Source of the DNA: Balneolales bacterium | GTDB taxonomy: Bacteria; Bacteroidota; Rhodothermia; Balneolales; Natronogracilivirgulaceae | DNA length: 5,045 nt | Assembly: GCA_007127665.1 (NCBI GenBank) | Contig: SKYY01000081.1 | Location: 1 to 5,045 of the forward strand | Reading direction: 5' to 3' | Shown here: positions 1-5,045 of the stretch, in pieces | How the letters are laid out: every line of letters starts with the position of its first letter | How positions within the stretch are numbered: position 1 is the stretch's first letter | Made by a program: the position numbers and the translations under genes | The notes under the pieces: generated by a model | What the model saw: the letters and a program-made list of their open reading frames with translations, nothing else | The model's database searches: none | Told to the model about the DNA's origin: nothing

Positions 1-1863
1 GGAGTGGGCTTCGGCCTGCTGGCCTACCGCTTCCGCGAGTTGCCGGAGCCGAAAAAGGAATCGCCGATCCTCAGCCGCGAATTCATGATGTTCTCCGGGG
101 CCATGGTACTGTTTCTGTCGGGGCTGGTGATCATCCTCGGAACCAGCTCCCCGATCATAGGCCGGCTTTTCGTGGCCAACCCGACGCCGCCGGACCAGCA
201 GTTCTACAATGACTGGACCCTGCCGTTCGGCGTCCTCATCGGCATAATGACCGTGGTCACCCAATATCTCTGGTGGAAACGGCACAATGCGGAGTCGCTC
301 GCCTCGGTGTTGATCGCACCTGCGCTCATCGCTTCCGTAATCACGCTGACAGCCGTCGCCTGGGTCGACATGCGCAATATCTGGTGGATGGTATATCTAT
401 TTGCAGCCGTTTTTGCCGTGGCCGGGAACGGTCTCGTGATGTGCCAGCTGATCCGGAAAAACCCGCGACGGATCGGCGGCACGCTCACGCACATCGGATT
501 CGCGGTCCTGATGATCGGATTCCTCGGGTCGGGGTACGACCGGCCCATGGTCGACCAGCGGACCCGCGACTACAACCGTGCCGTGGCGGCCGGACAGGTT
601 TACGACGACGACGGCTTTCGGGTGAACCAGCCCATCGCATTCGTTGAGCTGGAAAAAGGCAAGCCGAGGCTGATCGACGGTCGCTACATGGTGACCTACC
701 TGAGCGGCGCCATCACCGAGCACAACCGTCCGGGCGAGCAGGAATATGAAATTCTTTTTGAAGACATCCGCACGGGCCGATCTTTCGTCATGCGTCCGAC
801 TGTCTATCCGATGCTCTCCAACTCTTCTCCGGGAGCGGTGGAGTGGACGGTGGATCCGGATGTGCGTACCGGCTGGTTCTCCGACATATTCATGTATGTG
901 GCCGGATCGGCGCTGGTGGATGAGGAAATCGACCGTATGAACCGTGAGAATCCGGGCCAGTTCCAGACCATTGATCAGCTTGGTCCGCAGATGGCCGATC
1001 ATGATCCCGACGAGACCCGGGTGCGCATTCGTCGCGGCGGTACGGTGCAGATTGGGGATTACACCGTCACCTTTGATAATTTTATCTATGTGGATGAGTC
1101 CGAGCTCCCTGAAAACAGCATTATCGGGGTGAAAGCGGACCTGCTGTTGGTACATCGGGAAAGTGGTGAATCCAGGCAGATTCAGCCATTGTTTATCCTT
1201 GTATCGGAAGAGGAAGGGCAATACGCGTTCAATCCTCCCGAGTCGTTTGAACTACCGGGCAGCCAGCCGTACCCGGAAGGTGATTCCCAGTCTGAGACTT
1301 CGGCCACTTCGCCAGAGGACGCTCCCGGATATGGCATTCCCGGAAATGGCACGTCCTCTGATGTCGACGGGGCCGGAAGCGGCGTCGATGCATATGCCGG
1401 TGGTGACGGGATTGGCGACGATTTCGAGGTGCCTTCCGGATCGGTGCGTTTCAAGGATGTGCATCCCGACAGCGACGAAATCGAACTGGCCTTCCGCGGT
1501 GTGGAAGGGGAGCCGGAGCGTGAATGGATCCTGTTGGCGGCCGAACACAAGCCGCTCATTTCCGTGGTGTGGCTTGGTACCTTTTTACTTATGTTCGGGT
1601 TCAGTGTTTCCATTATTTACCGTTGGGCGGATCAAAAAAAGCGTGAAGCCCAGCAGAAAGAAAGCAAAGAATCAGGATCCAACGGGGTGGAAAAGAGTGA
1701 GTTTGATGTCACGGATGATGACGAGGAAATGCTCGAAGACCAGTTGGACAAGGAAGAGAATCGGGACAAGCAGGAAGATAAAGACAGGGATCAGGACCTC
1801 ACGGATTTGGATGCACAACCCCGGGAGAAGGAGCATCGTACCCATCCAACAGAATTAAAATAA
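1..1863 (+). CDS. ccmF: Cytochrome c heme lyase CcmF, C-terminal part (5' end outside window)
   Basis: C-terminal portion of a CcmF/NrfE-type protein of System I cytochrome c maturation, an inner-membrane subunit that helps ligate heme to apocytochrome c. The frame is open from base 1, and the first codons lie inside a membrane segment before the family's typical 'ESPILSREFMM' stretch (residues ~20-30), so the GTG at position 4 is not a real start. Counting from that GTG, membrane segments lie near 29-47, 74-91, 101-121, 126-149, 159-175 and 518-539. His163 in 'GGTLTHIGFAVLMIG' sits where CcmF has a conserved membrane histidine thought to bind heme (inferred equivalence). Residues ~176-517 form one large, presumably periplasmic, domain with a Gly/Asp/Ser-rich low-complexity stretch at ~425-480. 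It appears longer than in classical CcmF. After the last helix comes a ~75-residue tail rich in Glu, Asp and Lys. It ends in TAA 16 nt before the next gene, which is probably cotranscribed. Family assignment is strong; subfamily (CcmF or NrfE) is less certain. Confidence 0.9.
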   Translation, partial: GVGFGLLAYRFRELPEPKKESPILSREFMMFSGAMVLFLSGLVIILGTSSPIIGRLFVANPTPPDQQFYNDWTLPFGVLIGIMTVVTQYLWWKRHNAESLASVLIAPALIASVITLTAVAWVDMRNIWWMVYLFAAVFAVAGNGLVMCQLIRKNPRRIGGTLTHIGFAVLMIGFLGSGYDRPMVDQRTRDYNRAVAAGQVYDDDGFRVNQPIAFVELEKGKPRLIDGRYMVTYLSGAITEHNRPGEQEYEILFEDIRTGRSFVMRPTVYPMLSNSSPGAVEWTVDPDVRTGWFSDIFMYVAGSALVDEEIDRMNRENPGQFQTIDQLGPQMADHDPDETRVRIRRGGTVQIGDYTVTFDNFIYVDESELPENSIIGVKADLLLVHRESGESRQIQPLFILVSEEEGQYAFNPPESFELPGSQPYPEGDSQSETSATSPEDAPGYGIPGNGTSSDVDGAGSGVDAYAGGDGIGDDFEVPSGSVRFKDVHPDSDEIELAFRGVEGEPEREWILLAAEHKPLISVVWLGTFLLMFGFSVSIIYRWADQKKREAQQKESKESGSNGVEKSEFDVTDDDEEMLEDQLDKEENRDKQEDKDRDQDLTDLDAQPREKEHRTHPTELK

Positions 1864-1879
1864 TTAACAGCGAGCAGGC

Positions 1880-2839
1880 ATGCGTTATCGATCAATGCGA
1901 TACCCCTTATTGATTTTACTATTTGTGCTGCTGCCCATGGGGATCGTTTTTTCGTGGGATGGAGTGAATCCTGACGCCTTAAATTCGAATGCCCTTTATC
2001 CGAATGTCACGAACAAGGATCTCGTGGGCACGGAACTCATGAACACGGATCTCATGAACAAAAATTTCATGAACACGGAACTCATGAACAAAAGTTTCAT
2101 GAGCACGGAACTCATGAACACGGATCTCATGAACACGGATCTCATGAACAAAAATTTCATGAGTGCGGATTTTGTAAAACCGATTCGTGTGGACTATGCG
2201 AATAGTGTAGTCTATGGACTTCAGAAGTCGACTCCGGGCATGTCGTCGACCGGTTTTTCGGAGACGGCACGTGCGCCCTCGCAGCTGGGGGCCATGCTGC
2301 GATCTTTTGTCATACCGGGATGGGGCCACTATTATGTGAACCCGGACAGTTGGCGGCGCGGTCAGTTGCACCTTGGGGCGGAGGTGGTCCTTATTGCATC
2401 TTACCTGGGGATCAGCAGGCAGTCCTATGTTCTGGAGAAAAACATGTACACGCATGCCACGGCGTTTTCCGGTGCGGACATCCGTGCGCAAGGGCGCGAG
2501 TTCGAGCTTGCCGTGGGCAACTACCGCTCGCTCTCGGAATACAACGACTTTCAGGAGCGCACCCGCAACCTGGACCGGCTTTTACCTGATGAACCGCAGT
2601 TTCGCTGGGAGTGGGAGAGTGACGCGTTGCGTCGCGAGTATCTTGACTTGCGGGGGCGCAGGGACGATCTGGACCAGCAGCTGCCGGCGTTGGCGGCCCT
2701 GATGGTGGTTAACCGGGTGATCAGCGGCATCGGCGCTTACAGCAGGGCCGGGGCGTATGCCGCGGGGCAGGCTTCGGTGCATGTGACTCCGGGTCCGGAC
2801 GGAAACGGGTTCCGGACAGTGGTATCCATCCCTTTCTGA
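1880..2839 (+). CDS. Envelope protein: signal segment, pentapeptide repeats and DUF5683-like domain
   Basis: 319-residue protein of unknown function. Residues 1-8 are basic (MRYRSMRY) and 9-24 strongly hydrophobic, which fits an export signal or N-terminal anchor. From about residue 31 to 100 the sequence has five-residue periodicity: degenerate units first (PDALN, SNALY, PNVTN), then clean ones such as TELMN, TDLMN and KNFMN. This fits pentapeptide repeats, which in other proteins form a right-handed beta helix. Residues ~136-185 contain 'LRSFVIPGWGHYY' followed by a hydrophobic stretch (~164-178). This resembles the DUF5683 family common in Bacteroidota and relatives, where a Pro-Gly-x-Gly-x-x-Tyr motif precedes membrane helices. 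Residues ~200-268 are charged and probably helical, followed by a second hydrophobic segment (~268-286). The start is ATG 1880; ATG 1895 (MRYPLLIL) is an equally plausible start because neither has a good ribosome binding site. It lies 16 nt after ccmF, but a direct role in cytochrome assembly is not shown. The gene is near certain; the DUF5683 assignment rests on motif memory. Confidence 0.85.
   Translation: MRYRSMRYPLLILLFVLLPMGIVFSWDGVNPDALNSNALYPNVTNKDLVGTELMNTDLMNKNFMNTELMNKSFMSTELMNTDLMNTDLMNKNFMSADFVKPIRVDYANSVVYGLQKSTPGMSSTGFSETARAPSQLGAMLRSFVIPGWGHYYVNPDSWRRGQLHLGAEVVLIASYLGISRQSYVLEKNMYTHATAFSGADIRAQGREFELAVGNYRSLSEYNDFQERTRNLDRLLPDEPQFRWEWESDALRREYLDLRGRRDDLDQQLPALAALMVVNRVISGIGAYSRAGAYAAGQASVHVTPGPDGNGFRTVVSIPF
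2011..2175 (+). repeat. Eleven 15-bp tandem repeats encoding pentapeptides
   Basis: Eleven direct 15-bp units lie head to tail inside the coding region at 1880-2839 and encode residues 45-99. Two main versions occur: gaacacggatctcat (with a gaactcat variant) and gaacaaaaatttcat. The 30-bp pair at 2041-2070 recurs exactly at 2131-2160, and 2116-2130 is identical to 2131-2145. The outer units (2011-2025 and 2161-2175) are diverged. Since 15 is divisible by three, gain or loss of a unit keeps the reading frame. The near absence of synonymous differences suggests recent expansion by slippage or unequal recombination. Confidence 0.93.
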
Positions 2840-2870
2840 TCTGTCTCCACTTGATCTGCAGCGACCTGAA

Positions 2871-3055
2871 CCTGCTTTTTCCACCTGACTGGTACTGTGA
2901 ACCTGTTTTTCCATCTTGCTGGTACTGCATGCCTGTTTTTTCCACCTGACTGGTACTGCGAGCCTGCTTTTTCTATCTTGCTGATACTGTATGCCTGTTT
3001 TTTCCACCTGACTGGTACTGCGAGCCTGCTTTTTCTATCTTGCTGATACTGTAAT
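2871..3055. repeat. Intergenic tandem array of six ~31-bp units in two alternating types
   Basis: Units start with 'cctg' at 2871, 2902, 2932, 2963, 2994 and 3025 and are 30 or 31 bp long. Odd units contain ccacctgactggtactg; even units contain atcttgctgrtactg. All carry a run of 5-6 T after the initial cctg(c). The 62-bp pairs 2932-2993 and 2994-3055 are identical except for the last two bases, so the recent duplication unit is a pair. A degenerate piece (tctccacttgatctgcagcga, about 2843-2863) may be an older unit. The array fills nearly all of the gap between the stop at 2839 and truA, ending 15 nt before the truA ATG. No gene is supported here: the unit length shifts frame every repeat. 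Function unknown. Confidence 0.93.
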
Positions 3056-3070
3056 CATACTCTTTTGGCT

Positions 3071-3826
3071 ATGCCGCGCTATGTGATCCAACTGGCTTAT
3101 GACGGGACCGAATACTTCGGGTGGCAGAAGCAGCCGGATGTCCGCACGGTGCAGGGCACGCTGGAGCAGGCCCTGCAGACGCTGCTTCAGGAGGATATTT
3201 CGCTGTATGGATCGGGGCGGACGGACACGGGCGTGCATGCCGAAGACCAGTATGCCCATTTTGATGCGCATATCCCTGTGGATACCGGATGGTTGGCCGG
3301 GCGGCTTCGGCGCATGCTGCCGGAGGATGTACTCGTGCGCCGGATAAAAGAAGTCCCCGAGCATTTCCATGCTCGTTTTGATGCGCATTGGCGACAGTAC
3401 CGGTATCAGGTGCTGCGGGAACCGGATCCGTTCCGGCGCCGCTATGCCTGGTATCCCGGCGAAGTGCCGGAGTGGGATGCCGTTGACAGCGGGCTGCGGC
3501 GGTTGGCGGGAGAGCATGATTTCAGCGGGTTCTCCCGCAAGGCTGATGATCTGCCCCATTCGAGATGCACCGTGCTTCTGGCGGAGCGGGAAGTGACACA
3601 GGACGGGCTGGTGGTGGTACGGATCCGTGCAAACCGTTTTCTCCGGTCGATGATGCGCGCCCTGGTCGGCGGGTTGATTCATGTGGCGCAGGGGAAAAAA
3701 GAGCCGGAATGGTTCGAGAACCAATTGAACAAGGGCACGGAGCTGGACAATATCGCCCTTGCTCCGGCACACGGACTTTATCTGGAAAAGGTTTTTTATC
3801 CCGAGTCCGTTTTAGACTTGACTTGA
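3071..3826 (+). CDS. truA: tRNA pseudouridine synthase A (TruA)
   Basis: Cytoplasmic enzyme that converts uridines at positions 38-40 of the tRNA anticodon arm to pseudouridine. At 251 residues it has normal family length. Visible family features are the N-terminal 'YDGTEYFGWQ' (10-19), the catalytic motif 'GSGRTDTGVHA' (47-57) with nucleophile Asp52, then 'AHFDA' (62-66), the 'HARFDAHWRQYRY' segment (100-112) with the expected RNA-contacting tyrosines, 'HDFSGFSR' (149-156), 'RANRFLRSMMRALVGG' (186-201) and the C-terminal 'HGLYLEKVFYP'. I chose ATG 3071 because the protein then begins MPRYVIQLAYDG like other TruA proteins; an in-frame TTG at 3065 would add only two residues. No Shine-Dalgarno sequence is visible, and the 31-bp repeat array ends just upstream. 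tRNA-Asn follows 64 nt downstream on the same strand. No key residue is missing. Confidence 0.97.
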   Translation: MPRYVIQLAYDGTEYFGWQKQPDVRTVQGTLEQALQTLLQEDISLYGSGRTDTGVHAEDQYAHFDAHIPVDTGWLAGRLRRMLPEDVLVRRIKEVPEHFHARFDAHWRQYRYQVLREPDPFRRRYAWYPGEVPEWDAVDSGLRRLAGEHDFSGFSRKADDLPHSRCTVLLAEREVTQDGLVVVRIRANRFLRSMMRALVGGLIHVAQGKKEPEWFENQLNKGTELDNIALAPAHGLYLEKVFYPESVLDLT

Positions 3827-3847
3827 TATCGAAACGTTCCTTATCTT
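3818..3847 (+). promoter_or_regulatory. Possible sigma-70-type promoter for tRNA-Asn
   Basis: TTGACT at 3818-3823 matches the -35 consensus at five of six bases and overlaps the end of truA. TATCTT at 3842-3847 matches the -10 consensus at four of six, with an 18-bp spacer. Transcription would begin near 3854, about 37 nt before the mature tRNA. Readthrough from truA could also supply the tRNA, and the promoter rules of this lineage may differ. Confidence 0.35.
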
Positions 3848-3858
3848 TGATATCTGAG

Positions 3859-3877
3859 TCAATTGAGCATCAATTGA
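3859..3877. repeat. Twin TCAATTGA palindromes upstream of tRNA-Asn
   Basis: TCAATTGA occurs at 3859-3866 and again at 3870-3877, separated by gca. Each copy is a perfect 8-bp palindrome, and their centres are 11 bp apart, about one helical turn. In RNA the two copies could pair into an 8-bp stem with a 3-nt loop in the leader of the tRNA precursor, ending 13 nt before the tRNA. It may be an operator pair or a precursor hairpin; no run of T follows, so it is not a terminator. Confidence 0.4.
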
Positions 3878-3890
3878 TTCCAACTGCCAC

Positions 3891-3962
<72 letters not shown>

Positions 3963-3966
3963 CTTG

Positions 3967-4022
3967 AAAAAAAGTGCGAGCTGGTGAGCTGTCAAAGCTA
4001 CCGGTCTCGCACTTTTTTTTTT
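3967..4022 (+). terminator. Strong Rho-independent terminator after tRNA-Asn
   Basis: A perfect 14-bp stem is formed by AAAAAAAGTGCGAG (3967-3980) and CTCGCACTTTTTTT (4006-4019), and the T run continues to 4022. The 25-nt loop can itself fold: CTGGT (3981-3985) with ACCGG (4000-4004) and AGCT (3987-3990) with AGCT (3996-3999), leaving a GTCAA apical loop. The A run on the left arm means it could also stop transcription arriving on the opposite strand. It ends the truA/tRNA-Asn transcription unit. Confidence 0.93.
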
Positions 4023-4078
4023 ATCCATTCTGCTTTCAGATCATAATCCGCTATCAAGATGATGTGGATATCGCCCGC

Positions 4079-4105
4079 ATTTCATCCTTTGAGCATGGAT
4101 GAAAT
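4079..4105. repeat. Perfect 9-bp inverted repeat (hairpin)
   Basis: ATTTCATCC (4079-4087) and GGATGAAAT (4097-4105) are exact reverse complements around a 9-nt loop, tttgagcat. No T run follows, so it does not look like a terminator. It may be an operator or an RNA structure; no function can be read from the sequence. Confidence 0.4.
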
Positions 4106-4188
4106 CATTAGAATCCGGTTTGGCAACTCCACTATCAAGTGAGAGCAATTATTCCGCTAGTGCTATTTTTCCAAAGAGAGAAAAAAAT

Positions 4189-4216
4189 TTGCAATATGTT
4201 TAATAAATAGTATGTT
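4189..4216 (+). promoter_or_regulatory. Weak candidate promoter upstream of kelch gene
   Basis: TTGCAA (4189-4194) and TATGTT (4211-4216) are separated by 16 bp inside the most AT-rich part of the intergenic region. The match is modest, and it would imply a leader of about 280 nt before the start codon at 4504. A start closer to the gene, using lineage-specific promoter elements, is equally possible. Confidence 0.2.
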
Positions 4217-4368
4217 GTGTCCAAGCATCTATAAACGGTTAGCAGAAAACTGCTTGTGAAAGTCGGCATGAATCATGCATGAACGACTCAGTTTCAAAAT
4301 CTACAGAAATCTTTTCGGACCAGGTCATTATCACTGACTGGCTGTTTCTATCACATAGACGCTTTTGT

Positions 4369-4380
4369 GTATGTACATAC
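4369..4380. promoter_or_regulatory. 12-bp perfect palindrome, possible operator
   Basis: GTATGTACATAC is its own reverse complement over all 12 bases and lies 123 bp before the kelch start codon. A dimeric regulator could bind such a site, but no matching second site or known motif is recognised. Confidence 0.25.
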
Positions 4381-4493
4381 TGAGTTTCAGTGGTGCCCCG
4401 AAAACATCCTTTTTGGTCAATCAGATCCAAAACTTCTTAAAAGGATTAACTGTCAGGTACGCGTTCGCCAATCAATTTGTCAATCCTGAAAAA

Positions 4494-4507
4494 ACATAGT
4501 CCTATGT
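4494..4507. promoter_or_regulatory. Near-palindrome over the kelch start codon
   Basis: ACATAG (4494-4499) and CTATGT (4502-4507) are inverted copies separated by TC and include the ATG at 4504. It could be a DNA-binding site, but the 2-nt gap makes a tight RNA hairpin unlikely, and chance is a real alternative. Confidence 0.2.
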
Positions 4508-5045
4508 ATACCAATACAATACGAATTCATCGCAGCATTTTGATATCCATCTTTTCCCTTGCAATTCTGGCCAGCGTGTCGCCGGTAATCGGCCAGGTGA
4601 ATCCCCGGTTTATATGGAAGGATGGACCGGAAGTAATTAATTCAGCCGGCGTTTACGGCACGAAAGGGACCTCAAGTCAAACGAATATTCCCGGCGGGCG
4701 GGAAGGCGCCTTAACCTGGTATGGCGATGACGGACGGATGTGGCTGTTTGGTGGCCGTGGTTATGATGCCAACGGTAGTTTTGGTCTGTTGAATGATATG
4801 TGGTTCCGGGATCCGAAAAACGGAACATGGACCTGGGTGCACGGATCGGATGAAATCAATGAGGCCGGATCGTATGGCTTTCAGGGCTCGGCCCATGCCA
4901 GCAATGTTCCCGGTGCCCGGCGAACCAGCATTTCCTGGGTGGGTGACGACGGCCGGCTGTGGCTCTTTGGTGGAGAAGGACTTGATACAAACGGTGATTC
5001 CGGGGATCTTGGTGACCTGTGGGTCTGGGATCCGGATTCCGAACA
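4504..5045 (+). CDS. Secreted kelch-repeat beta-propeller protein, N-terminal part (3' end outside window)
   Basis: The frame opens after a TAA at 4447-4449 and stays open to the window edge, giving 180 codons with no stop. Residues 1-30 form a classical signal peptide: basic MYTNTIRIHR, hydrophobic core SILISIFSLAILASV, likely cleavage after VIG. Two copies of a ~73-residue kelch-type repeat follow (about 49-121 and 122-180, the second incomplete). Each runs GxYGxxG, NxPGxR, SW or TW, GDDGRxWLFGG, then a (N/G)DxW element; WTW occurs only in the first copy, since the second is cut off before it. Such repeats form blades of a beta-propeller used for binding or scaffolding outside the cytoplasm; the ligand is unknown. 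The A-rich leader before ATG 4504 lacks a Shine-Dalgarno sequence. Whether the missing C-terminus holds a type IX secretion sorting domain, common for such proteins in Bacteroidota, cannot be seen. Confidence 0.9.
   Translation, partial: MYTNTIRIHRSILISIFSLAILASVSPVIGQVNPRFIWKDGPEVINSAGVYGTKGTSSQTNIPGGREGALTWYGDDGRMWLFGGRGYDANGSFGLLNDMWFRDPKNGTWTWVHGSDEINEAGSYGFQGSAHASNVPGARRTSISWVGDDGRLWLFGGEGLDTNGDSGDLGDLWVWDPDSE

Larger units (their letters stand above)
4023..4503. other. AT-rich intergenic region without a supported gene
   Basis: About 480 nt between the tRNA terminator and the kelch gene, visibly richer in A and T than the flanking genes. I find no convincing coding sequence on either strand: the open stretches are short (a 63-codon one at 4239-4430 on the minus strand, a 27-codon one at 4059-4142 on the plus strand) and resemble no family I know. 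The region contains several small palindromes, a weak promoter-like pair, and near-repeats of CCRCTATCAAG (4049-4058 and 4130-4139) and ACTSAGTTTCA (4286-4296 and 4379-4389). It probably carries the promoter and leader of the kelch gene and may hold decayed sequence. Confidence 0.6.

Noticed and set aside
4..6. GTG at position 4 as the start codon of ccmF
   Set aside because: The frame is open to base 1, the protein begins in the middle of a membrane segment, and the N-terminal half of the family is missing, so the gene is cut by the window edge.
397..1221. Long minus-strand open frame of 274 codons opposite ccmF
   Set aside because: It is antisense to a clear membrane-protein gene and resembles no family; it reflects the codon bias of the plus strand.
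1979..2491. Minus-strand frame with a VHEIR/VHEFR five-residue repeat
   Set aside because: This is the mirror of the 15-bp coding repeat; the plus-strand frame has the signal segment and domain motifs.
2582..3007. Minus-strand open frame of 141 codons across the 31-bp array
   Set aside because: It is open only because the repeat lacks stops in that frame. Unit length is not a multiple of three, so the translation changes frame at every unit, and it overlaps the end of a well-supported plus-strand gene.
2871..3055. CRISPR array
   Set aside because: There is no constant repeat with unique spacers: all bases belong to two repeating versions, and no cas gene is present.
4059..4142. 27-codon plus-strand open frame
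   Set aside because: It is very short, has no ribosome binding site, overlaps the 9-bp hairpin and has no recognisable motif.
4239..4430. 63-codon minus-strand open frame in the intergenic region
   Set aside because: Its composition and sequence look random (scattered Cys, His and Gln), with no start signal or family resemblance.
4637..4896. Two short minus-strand open frames opposite the kelch gene
   Set aside because: They lie antisense to a signal-peptide-bearing kelch repeat protein and are repeat-composition shadows.

Overview
The window looks like chromosomal DNA from a bacterium of the Fibrobacterota-Chlorobiota-Bacteroidota (FCB) group, most likely a Balneolota/Rhodothermota-type marine or halophilic organism. 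Four things point that way. There is a DUF5683-like 'PGWGxYY' envelope protein and an exported kelch protein of a type common in this group. Canonical Shine-Dalgarno sequences are missing before the start codons. The tRNA-Asn gene lacks an encoded CCA. The cytochrome-c assembly protein has a long acidic tail. The lineage is an inference, not a proof. Genes are fairly GC-rich, while the stretch after the tRNA is clearly AT-richer.

Layout: all recognised genes are on the + strand. Positions 1-1863 hold the 3' part of a CcmF-type cytochrome c heme lyase, whose 5' end lies outside the window. After 16 nt comes 1880-2839, a probable envelope protein. It has an N-terminal hydrophobic export signal, an array of pentapeptide repeats encoded by very uniform 15-bp DNA repeats, and a DUF5683-like domain. 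These two genes probably share a transcript. Positions 2871-3055 are a non-coding tandem array of six ~31-bp units in two alternating versions, ending 15 nt before truA (3071-3826, tRNA pseudouridine synthase A). A possible promoter and a pair of 8-bp palindromes lie between truA and tRNA-Asn(GTT) at 3891-3962. The tRNA is followed at once by a strong intrinsic terminator (3967-4022).

Positions 4023-4503 are an AT-rich intergenic region with several hairpins and palindromes and no convincing gene. At 4504 a new gene starts and runs off the right edge: a secreted kelch-repeat beta-propeller protein with a clear signal peptide and nearly two ~73-residue repeats.

Functionally this is mostly housekeeping: cytochrome c maturation, tRNA modification, and a tRNA whose gene lies beside a tRNA-modifying enzyme. 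Two less ordinary envelope or secreted proteins are mixed in. I see no defence system, mobile element, CRISPR array or complete novel system. The most unusual items are the pentapeptide/DUF5683 fusion and the alternating 31-bp array abutting truA.
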